Source of the DNA: Maricaulis sp048270095
GTDB lineage: Bacteria; Pseudomonadota; Alphaproteobacteria; Caulobacterales; Maricaulaceae
Assembly: GCF_048270095.1 (NCBI RefSeq)
Contig: NZ_JBLWTL010000013.1
Span: forward strand, 11,296-75,295
Direction of reading: 5' to 3'
DNA: 64,000 bases
The position numbers and the translations under genes are program-made. The notes beneath the pieces are model-generated. The model was not told the origin of the DNA. It worked only from the letters and a program-made list of their open reading frames with translations, and did no database searches. The stretch's first letter is position 1, and each line of letters begins with the position of its first letter. Below, piece by piece: positions 16,888-24,834 of the stretch.

Positions 16888-17895
16888 ATGAAACTCGCCT
16901 CGCTCAAAAACGGCCATCGCGACGGGAAGCTCGTTGTTGTATCGAAGGATCTGGCCTGGTGCACCGATGCCAGCCTGATCGCGCCGACGCTGCAGGCGGC
17001 GCTTGATGACTGGGATCGCTGCGAACCGGCCCTGCGTACGCTCGCCGAGCAGCTCGAGCGCGAGACGGTGCCGTCGGAGCGCTTCCATGAGCGCGAAGCG
17101 CTCTCGCCATTGCCGCGCGCCTACCAGTGGGCCGATGGCTCGGCCTACGTCAATCATGTCGAATTGGTGCGCAAGGCCCGCAATGCGGAAATGCCGGCGA
17201 CTTTCTGGACCGATCCCTTGATGTATCAGGGCGGCTCCGATGCCTTCCTGGCTCCGCGTGAGGATATCCCGCTCGGCGATGAGGCCTGGGGCTGTGACAT
17301 GGAAGGCGAGATCGCCGTCATCACCGGCGATGCGCCGGCCGGGTGCTCGCCGGACGAGGCCGCCAAGGCGATCCGTCTGGTAATGCTGGTCAATGATGTG
17401 TCCTTGCGCGGTCTTATCCCGGGCGAGCTGGCCAAGGGGTTCGGCTTCTTCCAGTCCAAACCGCCATCGGCCTTCTCCCCCGTCGCCGTTACGCCCGACG
17501 AACTCGGCGCGGCCTGGGACGGCAAGAAGCTGCAGGGCGAATTGCTGGTGAAATATAATGGCGAGCTGTTCGGCAAGGCCGAATGCAGCACCGACATGAC
17601 CTTTGATTTCGGTGAGTTGATCGCCCATCTCGCCAAGACGCGTCCTGTCACGGCGGGCACGATTGTCGGGTCCGGCACGGTGTCCAACAAGCTCGATGGT
17701 GGCCCGGGAAAACCGATCTCTGAAGGCGGCGTCGGCTATTCCTGTATTGCCGAGATTCGCATGATCGAGACGATCCAGAACGGCAAGCCGGCAACGCCTT
17801 TCATGAAATATGGCGATACGGTCCGCATTTCGATGAAGGATGCCGACGGGCATCTCATCTTCGGCGCGATCGAGCAGAAAGTCGTCAAGGCCTGA
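16888..17895 (+). CDS. Fumarylacetoacetate hydrolase (FAH) family protein
   Basis: 335 residues from the ATG at 16888, which has AAGGGAAG upstream; an open frame extends 5' into the previous gene but has no start signal. The N-terminal DUF2437/FAA_hydrolase_N-like part is followed by the catalytic fold with the metal-binding set EGEIAVITGD (acidic ligands), ...LVNDVSLRGL... and GTIVGSGTVSN near the C-terminus. FAH-family enzymes cleave or hydrolyse beta-dicarbonyl acids, as in tyrosine or homogentisate breakdown. No other genes of that pathway are adjacent, so the substrate is undecided. Followed by a strong terminator. Confidence 0.88.
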   Translation: MKLASLKNGHRDGKLVVVSKDLAWCTDASLIAPTLQAALDDWDRCEPALRTLAEQLERETVPSERFHEREALSPLPRAYQWADGSAYVNHVELVRKARNAEMPATFWTDPLMYQGGSDAFLAPREDIPLGDEAWGCDMEGEIAVITGDAPAGCSPDEAAKAIRLVMLVNDVSLRGLIPGELAKGFGFFQSKPPSAFSPVAVTPDELGAAWDGKKLQGELLVKYNGELFGKAECSTDMTFDFGELIAHLAKTRPVTAGTIVGSGTVSNKLDGGPGKPISEGGVGYSCIAEIRMIETIQNGKPATPFMKYGDTVRISMKDADGHLIFGAIEQKVVKA

Positions 17896-17924
17896 AGGGC
17901 GGGCCAGCCGGTATGAATGGCAAA

Positions 17925-17956
17925 GGCCAGGACCGTCACCGGTCCTGGCCTTTTTT
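17925..17956 (+). terminator. Rho-independent terminator after the FAH gene
   Basis: An 11-bp perfect stem (GGCCAGGACCG / CGGTCCTGGCC) with a TCAC loop is followed by six T residues. The A-run before the stem means it could also work weakly on the minus strand, where the acyltransferase gene ends at 18003. Confidence 0.93.
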
Positions 17957-18002
17957 CATCTTGGTCGCCGGCGTTGCCGTGCCGCGCTGCCGGCGCGTAC
18001 CG

Positions 18003-19067
18003 TCAGATCGCGCTGGCCGGACGCGGAATGGCGGCAGCGCGCGGGCCCGCAGTCCGGCGCGATTTTAGTCCCAGCGCCAGCAGGGGTGCGAAACCACCCA
18101 CCCGGAGTGTCACGATCTGGAACACGACGGGGGCACCGAGACCGGCAATCATGCCCAGCGCCAGACCCAATGAGGCGTCGGGCATGCCGATGAAATTATA
18201 GACCATCTGCAGGCCGAGCGCGCCGAACATATGGTAGAGATAGATCGAGAAGGAATACTGGCCGAGCCAGGCCAGGGGCGCGATCGAGAAACGGTGCATG
18301 ATCAGCGCGCCGGAGAAACTCAGGCCCAGGCCCAGCGCGACGGCATCACGGCGCAACAGCTCATGTCCCGGATCGGTGAGCACGATATAGGCGTGGACCG
18401 CCAGCATCGAGACCAGGCCGCCAATCAGGACCGTCGAGACCAGCTGACGCGGCAATTGTGCGACCTTGGCCATTTCCATCCGGTTGATCACCAGTCCGAG
18501 CGCGAAGAAGGGCGCCAGATAGGGCGTGTGGAAGAAGGAGAAGAGTTTGATCTCGCCGCCAAACGGGGTCAGGAAAAGCACGGATGTGACCACCAGAAAG
18601 CCGATCGCGACCTGCAGCGGCGCGCGCGGCCAGATCCAGTCCAGCGCCGCGATGACGAGGAAGATCGTCAGGATGGAATGCAGGAACCAGAAATGCGCAT
18701 AGGGCTCCAGATAGACCTGCCAGAAATCGCCCAGCGGCACGGCGTAAGCCCCGCCGAGCACAGTATTGACGACGGCAAAGGCGGTGGCCGCGAACAGATA
18801 GGGCAGGACCAGGCGGCGGCCCTTGCCGGTCAGGAATTTGCCGCCTTCACCGCGCCGGAGCGGCCGGTAGGCATAGACGAAGCCCGACAGCATGGCGAAG
18901 AGCGGCATGCGCAGATGGAAAAACAGGGCCGAGAACATGGCGAAGGGGTGATCCCAGTCGAGCCGCAGGCCGTGTTCGGGCGCTTCGCCAATGACATGGA
19001 AGGCCACCAGCAGGACGCAGGCCAGCCCGCGCAGCGTATCGATTCCCATATTCCGCTTGTCAGTCAT
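18003..19067 (-). CDS. Acyltransferase 3 family membrane protein
   Basis: 354 residues from the ATG at 19067, chosen for AGGAG eight bases upstream; a longer frame begins 63 bp earlier without a ribosome site. About ten membrane helices. The N-terminal signature MGIDTLRGLACVLLVAFHV includes the catalytic-type His of the family, and RMPLFAMLSGFVYAYR matches the second conserved helix. Members O-acylate cell-surface sugars or succinylate glucans (OpgC-like). No glycan genes are adjacent, so the acceptor is unknown. Confidence 0.87.
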   Translation of the reverse strand: MTDKRNMGIDTLRGLACVLLVAFHVIGEAPEHGLRLDWDHPFAMFSALFFHLRMPLFAMLSGFVYAYRPLRRGEGGKFLTGKGRRLVLPYLFAATAFAVVNTVLGGAYAVPLGDFWQVYLEPYAHFWFLHSILTIFLVIAALDWIWPRAPLQVAIGFLVVTSVLFLTPFGGEIKLFSFFHTPYLAPFFALGLVINRMEMAKVAQLPRQLVSTVLIGGLVSMLAVHAYIVLTDPGHELLRRDAVALGLGLSFSGALIMHRFSIAPLAWLGQYSFSIYLYHMFGALGLQMVYNFIGMPDASLGLALGMIAGLGAPVVFQIVTLRVGGFAPLLALGLKSRRTAGPRAAAIPRPASAI

Positions 19068-19198
19068 CAGCTGCGCTCCTGGTCCAGACGCCGGATGTCT
19101 CAATCCGGGCACAGCTCGGGAGGACAGCAAGTCAGGGGCCAGAAATGGCCATTTGGGCGGTGCGGCCCGGCTGTTGTGAGAACAGGGTTTATGCCGGG

Positions 19199-19534
19199 TT
19201 AATTGGAGACTTGCGGCAGGTCGCGCAGAATGTAGCGCGTGCCGTCAAAGGTCTCGAAGGCCTCGTCGATCTGCGGATGGCTGATCGGTCCGTTCTCGGC
19301 GTCCGGCAACAGGTTCTGCTCGGAGACATAGGCACCGTAATAGCTGTCCTCATTCTCGGCCAGCAGGTGATAGAAGGGCTGATCGCGATCGGGGCGGACT
19401 TCGGCCGGGATCGATTCATACCATTCCTCGGTATTGGAAAATTCGGCATCGACATCAACGATGACGCCGCGAAACGGGTAGAGGCGGTGACGCACGACAT
19501 CGCCCAGGCCAAATTTTGCTTCTCGCATTTCCAT
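19199..19534 (-). CDS. hspQ: Heat shock protein HspQ
   Basis: 111 residues from the ATG at 19534. The frame stays open for about 350 bp more upstream, but that part is arginine-rich with no homology features, so it is not coding. The family core is clear: KFGLGDVVRHRLYPFRGVI, EWYESIPAEVRP, QPFYHLLAEN and YVSEQNLLPD. HspQ is a small hemimethylated-DNA-binding-like protein that modulates Lon protease specificity in enterobacteria. An ATG two codons downstream is an alternative start. Divergent from the Ppx gene. Confidence 0.88.
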   Translation of the reverse strand: MEMREAKFGLGDVVRHRLYPFRGVIVDVDAEFSNTEEWYESIPAEVRPDRDQPFYHLLAENEDSYYGAYVSEQNLLPDAENGPISHPQIDEAFETFDGTRYILRDLPQVSN

Positions 19535-19739
19535 CACAACACTCTGAACCTTGCCGGTTAATTTCGCATGGGCCAATCGCAGTCGGTGCTGCGGGTGTGG
19601 TGCCCCCGGATCGCGCCTGCTTGCGTTACGCCGCCTTGCGGCCTTGTCGAAGACGCGTATGCTGATCATGAAGACTAAATCAGGCCAGATCGTGTTGCGC
19701 CAGCCTTTGCAGGCGCACCGTACTGGCGAGAGGACTGAC

Positions 19740-20840
19740 ATGGCGGAGCCTACGCCCCCGGACAATCCGGGGACCGGATCCGCCGCACGCAAGCGGAGCG
19801 GACGGCGTCGGCCGACCATTCCCGTGTACGGCGCGATCGATCTGGGGACGAATAATTGCCGCATGCTGCTTGCGCAACGCACGAGTAGCGGGTTTCAGGT
19901 CATTGACGCATTTTCCCGCGTCGTTCGCCTCGGCGAGGGGCTGAATGCGCATGGTGTGCTCTCCGAGGGCGCCATGGACCGGGCCGTCGACGCCTTGCGC
20001 GTCTGTGCCGACAAGCTTGGCCGTCATGCCCAGATCCGTCACCGGGCGATTGCCACCCAGGCCTGCCGCGAGGCGACAAATGGCGTCGCGTTTCTTGAAC
20101 GGGTGAAGGCGGAGACCGGTATTGCCTTCGACCTCATCACGCCCGAGGAAGAAGCGCGCCTGGCCCTGCATGGCTGTCTCGACCTGCTCGATGAGGACAA
20201 GGATGCGGCGCTGGTGATCGATATCGGCGGCGGTTCGACCGAATTGTCCTGGGTCGATCTGGCCGCCTGGCGCGAGCGCGGCGGGCTGCAGAGCGGTGGC
20301 CGGCCGCCGGTGCGCTCCTGGAGTTCGACCCCGGTCGGCGTCGTCACGCTGGCGGAGCGCTTCCCCGAGCGCGAGGATCGTGAAGCCTGGTATCAAGACA
20401 TGAAATCCTATGCCCGCCAGCTGATGAAGACGCCGCGCGGTGCCCGCTCCATGCGGTCGCTCTTCTCGGAGGGTCGGGCGCATCTGGTCGGCACATCGGG
20501 CACCGTGACCTCGATCGCCGGTGTGCATTTGCGTCTGCCCCGCTATGAGCGCGCCAAGGTTGACGGTTTGTGGATGAGCTGCGCCGAGGCCGAAGCCGCC
20601 TGCACCCGGCTGCGCGTCCTCGATCTGGCGGGACGCTCGAAGGAGCCGACGATTGGCCATGACCGGGCCGAGCTGGTGCTGGCGGGCTGCGCGATCTATG
20701 AAGCGGTGGCCGAGCTGTGGCCGGCAGAGAATTTGCGCGTCGGCGATCGCGGCCTGCGCGAGGGCTTGTTGCTCAATCTGATGCGCCGTAACAAATCACG
20801 CCGCCGCAAGAAAAAATCGCCGGGAGAGACCAGCACATGA
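19740..20840 (+). CDS. Ppx/GppA family phosphatase
   Basis: 366 residues from the ATG at 19740, which has AGAGG six bases upstream. The ASKHA-fold nucleotide loops are present: AIDLGTNNCRMLL near residue 33 and VIDIGGGSTELSW around residue 160. The family hydrolyses exopolyphosphate or the pentaphosphate alarmone pppGpp. The N-terminal 25 residues are basic and disordered, as is the C-terminal KSRRRKKKSPGE. The stop overlaps the rlmE start by 4 bp, a gene order common in alphaproteobacteria, so the two are co-translated. Confidence 0.9.
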   Translation: MAEPTPPDNPGTGSAARKRSGRRRPTIPVYGAIDLGTNNCRMLLAQRTSSGFQVIDAFSRVVRLGEGLNAHGVLSEGAMDRAVDALRVCADKLGRHAQIRHRAIATQACREATNGVAFLERVKAETGIAFDLITPEEEARLALHGCLDLLDEDKDAALVIDIGGGSTELSWVDLAAWRERGGLQSGGRPPVRSWSSTPVGVVTLAERFPEREDREAWYQDMKSYARQLMKTPRGARSMRSLFSEGRAHLVGTSGTVTSIAGVHLRLPRYERAKVDGLWMSCAEAEAACTRLRVLDLAGRSKEPTIGHDRAELVLAGCAIYEAVAELWPAENLRVGDRGLREGLLLNLMRRNKSRRRKKKSPGETST

Positions 20841-21604
20841 GTGGACCTTCGGACGAAGACGACGACAACAAGCCCGCCGGCGATACCCCGCCGGTTGATG
20901 ATAATCAGCGCCGCCGCCGTGTCGGTGGCCCGGTCACCAAGGGCGGGGATAGCCGCGCCTCGAAACAGATGTTCGAGCGCGTCAAGACCGCGCGCGGCCG
21001 CAAGACCTCCTCGAAAAACTGGCTGCAGCGCCAGCTCAACGACCCCTATGTCAAGAAAGCGCAGATGGAGGGCTATCGCTCCCGCGCCGCCTACAAGCTG
21101 ATCGAGCTGGATGAGCGCTTTCGCTTCATCAGGCCGGGCATGCGCATTGTCGATCTCGGCTCGGCGCCGGGCGGCTGGCTGCAGGTCTGCGTCAAGAAGG
21201 GCGTGTCGGAAGTGATCGGCATCGACCTTCTGCCGATTGACCCGATCGATGGCGCGACGATCTTCGAGAAGGATTTCACCGAGGACGACGCGCCCGACAT
21301 GGTCAAGGCGGCGATGGGCGGACCGGCCGACGGGGTGATCTCCGATCTGGCGCCCTGGACGACCGGCCACAAGAACACCGACCATGTCCGCATTGTCGGC
21401 CTGGTCGAGCTGGCGGCCCTGTTCGCCTTCGAAACCCTGAAACCGGGCGGTTTCTTCATCGCCAAGGTCTTCCAGGGCGGCGCCGAGGGCGAATTGCTCG
21501 AACAACTCAAACAACGCTTCGGCAAGGTGCGCCATTTCAAGCCGGCCTCCAGCCGTTCGGAAAGCGCCGAAACCTTTCTGATCGCGATGGGCTTCAAGGG
21601 CTGA
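20837..21604 (+). CDS. rlmE: 23S rRNA U2552 2'-O-methyltransferase RlmE (FtsJ/RrmJ)
   Basis: 255 residues. About 65 acidic then basic N-terminal residues precede the methyltransferase domain. The SAM motif is VDLGSAPGGWLQV and the K-D-K-E set is visible as YKLIELDE (Lys), ISDLAPWTTG (Asp), FFIAKVFQGG (Lys) and the Glu in SRSESAETFL. It modifies the A-loop of the large ribosomal subunit. Co-translated with the Ppx/GppA gene. No terminator follows; the accessory island starts shortly after. Confidence 0.94.
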   Translation: MSGPSDEDDDNKPAGDTPPVDDNQRRRRVGGPVTKGGDSRASKQMFERVKTARGRKTSSKNWLQRQLNDPYVKKAQMEGYRSRAAYKLIELDERFRFIRPGMRIVDLGSAPGGWLQVCVKKGVSEVIGIDLLPIDPIDGATIFEKDFTEDDAPDMVKAAMGGPADGVISDLAPWTTGHKNTDHVRIVGLVELAALFAFETLKPGGFFIAKVFQGGAEGELLEQLKQRFGKVRHFKPASSRSESAETFLIAMGFKG

Positions 21605-22109
21605 GGCGGGTTTTCCGCGGCAAACACTCTGCCAGTCTGTCACCCTGTCATTGCGGGGTTGCAGCCCTGCCAGTAAAGGCCTAGGTGCGATGACAGGGCG
21701 CATGGCAGAGCCTGTCAGCCTGCCACCGAAGTACCGGCCCCGCGCCTGCACAATGCCCGCCGCCTGGCGGCATTCCGGCGCGGCGCGGACGCGTTTTTGG
21801 TTATCAATCGACGATGTCAAAGAGCGAAATCGCCACGATTATAACCGCGTGCCGCCAGGGGGCGGACAAGCTGGACCGCGAGGGGATACGGCAGCTGTGC
21901 TGCCGGTGCGGGTTGGCGCTGGCGTGTTGATGTGAGGCGGCGTGCGGGGTCTGCCCGTCACGAGCCGGGGCGGGGTTGGTAATGGTATTGCAATTTGGGG
22001 ATTTAGGGCCGCCTAATTGCGTGTGTCCCCATTTACTTGAACAACGTCTTGAGAAACGACAACTAGGGAGGTCGAGTTCGTGCGAGCTCGCGAAGTGATG
22101 AAGCAAAAC
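21605..22109. other. Gene-free 505-bp stretch at the left edge of the accessory island
   Basis: I see no convincing gene. The left part holds repeated GTCTGTCACCCTGTCAT / GATGACAGGGCGCATGGCAG-like fragments that could pair as weak hairpins. A 38-codon frame (21814-21930, Cys-rich end LCCRCGLALAC) has no ribosome site. At 22015-22035 lies the first copy (minus orientation) of the GGGGACACACGC repeat family. Base composition drops from high GC to more mixed sequence towards the right. Confidence 0.6.
22015..22035 (-). repeat. Island repeat, copy a (GGGGACACACGCAATT type)
   Basis: Read on the minus strand it is TAAATGGGGACACACGCAAT with one further T. It shares GGGGACACACGCAATT exactly with copies at 23681 and 25322. 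It marks the left boundary of the Rhs-tip island. Confidence 0.8.
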
Positions 22110-22766
22110 TCAGGACATGCCTGCAGCGATACGGTCCCAGTCTTGCTCAACTTGTTCAGCCCCGCGGTTGTTTGTCCCTCGAGCCCCGGGGTGAGGAACA
22201 ACGTACGCGAGCGAGGTTCCAACTTCGAACGGTCTCTCAATCATCGCATTGAAACTTGGAGCAAGTGGCAGGCGGAGAACATGTCTCAGCGTGTCCCCAA
22301 CGCACCTCCCCAGACAAATTACAATCAAGGGCGAAACGATGCGGACTTGCGGCAACAAGAAATGCTCTGCGGCCCACCGGGCTGCTGCAACGGGCAACCG
22401 AGCCCCCATGTCGCCAAGCTTGATGAGAGGCATCATGTTGGTCGCGTAGACCTCATCCCAACGAAGCCCGAGCTTCGAATGGAGCAGCCTTTGCAGGTTG
22501 TTGTTGGTGGGTAGCGCCGGATCATACCCGAAGCGCTTGATCTCAGAGTTTGGAGGGGCGCCAAGCAAGTCGGAAGCGGCCCAGTCTTGCCCCACAATCA
22601 TAACGTCACTGCCGACATTTCCCGCTGACAAAGACCACGGCGAAACGACATCGCACTCGTAGTAGCCGTCATGGAAGTCGGTGAGATTCGCGAAGCCCGG
22701 CCAACTGGCCTGCTGTCGGGCCTTAGCCAGAGAGAGCAGCTGACCTTTCTTCGTGTTTTCCACCAT
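22110..22766 (-). CDS. Uracil-DNA glycosylase superfamily protein
   Basis: 218 residues from the ATG at 22766 (AGGAG ten bases upstream); a GTG nine codons earlier is possible. Motifs fit the UDG fold: DVMIVGQDWAASD (motif 1 position), then GYDPALPTNNNLQRLL, YATNMMPLIK, IVICLG (second strand) and VVPHPGARG with the motif-2 His. The family removes uracil from DNA or is an inactive relative; the catalytic polar residue after GQDW is not the standard one. Codon use and GC are lower than in flanking chromosomal genes, and the gene sits alone inside the repeat-rich island, so horizontal acquisition is likely. Confidence 0.7.
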   Translation of the reverse strand: MVENTKKGQLLSLAKARQQASWPGFANLTDFHDGYYECDVVSPWSLSAGNVGSDVMIVGQDWAASDLLGAPPNSEIKRFGYDPALPTNNNLQRLLHSKLGLRWDEVYATNMMPLIKLGDMGARLPVAAARWAAEHFLLPQVRIVSPLIVICLGRCVGDTLRHVLRLPLAPSFNAMIERPFEVGTSLAYVVPHPGARGTNNRGAEQVEQDWDRIAAGMS

Positions 22767-22856
22767 CCTTCTAGATCTCCTATGCGTTCGCACAGCGATT
22801 CTTTGAGATTACCGCAGACCGGCGTTCAGTCGAGTTGGCCAACTGAATAGCCCCGC

Positions 22857-22877
22857 AAATAAATGGTGACAGGCACC
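22857..22877 (+). repeat. Island repeat, copy b, left arm of an inverted pair
   Basis: A 21-bp arm with core AATGGTGACAGGCACC. Its exact reverse complement lies at 22945-22965. The core resembles the GGGGACACACGC repeats nearby (GG-GACA-C-C-ATTTATT pattern). Confidence 0.85.
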
Positions 22878-22944
22878 ATATTCCCAAGTCAGCGCTAGCA
22901 TTTGCCTCAGAAACGCGCGGCTAACAGTGCCCGTCGACCAAATA

Positions 22945-22965
22945 GGTGCCTGTCACCATTTATTT
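22945..22965 (-). repeat. Island repeat, copy c, right arm of the inverted pair
   Basis: A 21-bp exact inverse of 22857-22877, with a 67-bp spacer between the arms. The arrangement is that of a REPIN (two REP sequences facing each other). The next open frame begins with a GTG inside this arm, which suggests the arm replaced the true 5' end of that gene. Confidence 0.85.
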
Positions 22966-23290
22966 AGAGAACGTTATCGAAGGCAATATTCCGCAACAAA
23001 ACTTCCATGTCGATCTCCCGTCTGCTGCCCTTGCCGGTGTCGGCGGTTCGCAAGCACCCGCCATCAACGCTGGAGCACGAAGAGTGTTCACTAGCGGAGT
23101 GGGCGAAACAATAGGAGCTATTGGTGAGGGGGTGTGCACAGGGGTTGCTGAGTTTTTGGGAGATATTGCTGGAGATAAGTTGAGTGATGCCGACATTATC
23201 CCAGTAAACTTCAGGCTTACGGATGAGAACGGAGAGTGGGCACCTGGACTCGTTACAAACGAATACCTAAGTGACGTGGGAGGTCATTAG
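22946..23290 (+). pseudogene. 5'-truncated fragment of unknown protein, possible toxin tip
   Basis: A frame of 114 codons that opens with GTG inside a repeat arm, directly after an in-frame TAG. The first seven codons come from the repeat, so the true N-terminus is missing. The visible protein has Gly/Ala-rich middle (GVGETIGAIGEGVCTGVAEFLGDIAGD), which could be a pore or membrane-inserting segment, and a polar end. Low GC and non-native codon use. It ends four bases before a small membrane protein gene, the layout of a toxin tip with an immunity gene, but no domain is recognised. It could also be any remnant of a mobile gene. Confidence 0.45.
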
Positions 23291-23294
23291 ATTG

Positions 23295-23576
23295 ATGCCG
23301 TACTTATTGATGATTCTAATTGGCCTTGTCGCCTTCCCTATACAGGCTGTATGGCGAGCCATAAATGCAAAGTGGTCCGGACCCATGCTCGCAATAGTGG
23401 GAATATTGTACTATTGTGCTAGCTTGCTAATAATTGGAGTCGTAGTAGTTTTGTTAGCGCCGTCATTTCTAAGAGAATCAAGCGCAGGATATGAATACGT
23501 AGCTCTGATTTTGGCATTTTCTGCGAGTTACATTGCAGCATCTATCATCGCGTCAAAACAGATGACAAAACGGTGA
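23295..23576 (+). CDS. Small membrane protein, possible immunity protein
   Basis: 93 residues from the ATG at 23295, with GGGAGG 11 bases upstream; a GTG at 23271 would overlap the previous frame. Three hydrophobic segments (about residues 2-20, 30-54 and 66-86) and a basic end (KQMTKR). AT-rich with codons unlike the chromosome (TTA, ATA). Placed immediately after a truncated fragment with a Gly-rich hydrophobic segment, inside an Rhs-tip region, it could be a membrane immunity protein. No family is recognised; function is inference from context. Confidence 0.45.
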   Translation: MPYLLMILIGLVAFPIQAVWRAINAKWSGPMLAIVGILYYCASLLIIGVVVVLLAPSFLRESSAGYEYVALILAFSASYIAASIIASKQMTKR

Positions 23577-23606
23577 GCGGATCATGCTATTAGCATAGTA
23601 CTCAGG

Positions 23607-23619
23607 AAAAATGGGGACA
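23607..23619 (+). repeat. Island repeat, copy d (partial)
   Basis: AAAAATGGGGACA matches the left half of the repeat family and then departs. It lies 30 bp after the small membrane protein gene. Confidence 0.55.
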
Positions 23620-23680
23620 TGGCCGTAATCGCGGCTGGTCACGCTCCGGGTCTATAGTGCGGGGTCTGCGTAGAGCAGGA

Positions 23681-23709
23681 ATAAACGGGGACACACGCAA
23701 TTTATTGCG
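23681..23709 (+). repeat. Island repeat, copy e, at the Rhs core junction
   Basis: Core AACGGGGACACACGCAATTT followed by ATTGCG. The repeat abuts the Rhs core fragment with one base between them and stays open in the same reading frame, giving GDTHAIYC before the Rhs sequence. The right half matches copy g at 25322-25351. Confidence 0.85.
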
Positions 23710-23710
23710 C

Positions 23711-23929
23711 CACCGGCCATATCACCGACACCGATACCGGCATGGTCTACATGCAGGCCCGCTATTACGACCCGGCCATCGGACGGTTCCTGTCGGGCGA
23801 TCCGGTGGGATTTGCGAGCGGCGGGCCGGGGTATTTCAATCGCTATGCCTATGTCGGGAATGATCCGGTTAATGGGGTGGATCCGACGGGGAGGCGGTCG
23901 AGACCATCTGGGATGCCGCGAATGTTGCG
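23711..23929 (+). pseudogene. Rhs core C-terminal end, first copy, frameshifted
   Basis: In one frame it encodes the end of an Rhs/YD-repeat shell: TGHITDTDTGMVYMQARYYD, then GRFLSGDPVGF and NDPVNGVDPTG. The conserved DPxG marks where Rhs proteins are self-cleaved and the variable toxin tip begins. The expected continuation into the tip lies in another frame: a single missing G in the run GGGG at 23888-23891 breaks the join; adding one G would give DPTGEAVETIWDAANVAMG. No N-terminal Rhs sequence is present; the fragment starts at repeat copy e. So this is an orphan core end, not a full toxin gene. Confidence 0.8.
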
Positions 23930-24829
23930 ATGGGCGTGGCATCGCTGGTTTCGAATGTGAGCCAGGGCAATTTCGGCGGCGCAGCTGTCGACCTGGTTGG
24001 TGTGGTCATTGACGGGGCTGCAACGGCGGTCCCCTTCGTGCCCGGCGGCGCGGGGACCGCAATCAAGGTGGGAAGGGCTGCGAATGCCGACGCCGATGCT
24101 GCGCGCGGCGCTGACCGGGCGGCCGATGCGGCGCGACGTACGTGCTGTTTCGTCGCCGGAACGCTGGTCGACACCGAAGACGGCCTGCGCCCGATCGAAG
24201 AGATCGAAGCCGGCGATCGAGTCTGGTCCCGCGACGCCGAGACCGGCGAGACGGCGCTGCAACCTGTCACCGATCTCATTCGTCGCCATGAGCGTGTGAT
24301 CTGGGACGTCGAGCTGGTCGCCGCAGACGGCGCTCATGAGCTTTTTGAAACGACGGACGATCACCCCTGGTGGATCGCCGGGCGCGGCTGGTTTGCGACT
24401 GAGGAGCTGGTGCCGGGTTCGGCGGTTGTCACCCGTGACGGCCGCGGGATGGTCATCGCCCGGGTGGAGCAAACGGACCGGGTGGATGCGACGTACAACC
24501 TGACGGTTGATGCGTTTCATACATATTTTGTGGGCGACCAGCGGGTGCTGGTGCATAATTGTGATCGCTTGCCCAGGCCGCCTAGAGGGCCAGGGAGCGT
24601 CCCTAGGGATCAGCGTGATCCGCAGCGCACATTTAGCCCGTCCGACCGAGCGGCAAAACGGGAACAACAAGGCAGTCAATGCGCCAACGGTTGCGGAACT
24701 GAAATTGACGCGTCAAACTCGCAGGGGCATCATATTGAGCGGCATGCTGACGATGGTCCAACAACATCTGAAAACCACGCAGAGGTATGTACTGATTGTC
24801 ACAGACGATTGCACTCGCGAGATGACTAA
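23930..24829 (+). CDS. Rhs toxin tip: Hint domain plus HNH nuclease
   Basis: 299 codons from an internal ATG; the biological frame continues upstream from the Rhs core through a frameshift. Residues 1-70 are a Gly/Ala-rich pre-toxin linker. A Hint (intein-like) domain runs from Cys72/Cys73 (CCFVAGTLVDTEDG) through TTDDHPWWI and AFHTYFVGDQRVLVHNC (209-211). The C-terminal toxin has CANGC (251-255), SQGHHIERH with the His-His pair at 267-268, and CTDCHRRLH (287-295), a zinc-bound HNH endonuclease layout. Such PT-HINT modules release the toxin from secreted polymorphic toxins. The next gene is the likely immunity gene. Without its Rhs shell it is probably an orphan tip. Confidence 0.78.
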   Translation: MGVASLVSNVSQGNFGGAAVDLVGVVIDGAATAVPFVPGGAGTAIKVGRAANADADAARGADRAADAARRTCCFVAGTLVDTEDGLRPIEEIEAGDRVWSRDAETGETALQPVTDLIRRHERVIWDVELVAADGAHELFETTDDHPWWIAGRGWFATEELVPGSAVVTRDGRGMVIARVEQTDRVDATYNLTVDAFHTYFVGDQRVLVHNCDRLPRPPRGPGSVPRDQRDPQRTFSPSDRAAKREQQGSQCANGCGTEIDASNSQGHHIERHADDGPTTSENHAEVCTDCHRRLHSRDD

Positions 24830-24834
24830 GAACA

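Noticed and set aside
21814..21930. 38-codon frame with a Cys-rich end
   Set aside because: No ribosome site, no partner gene and no recognisable family; could be chance in the gene-free stretch.
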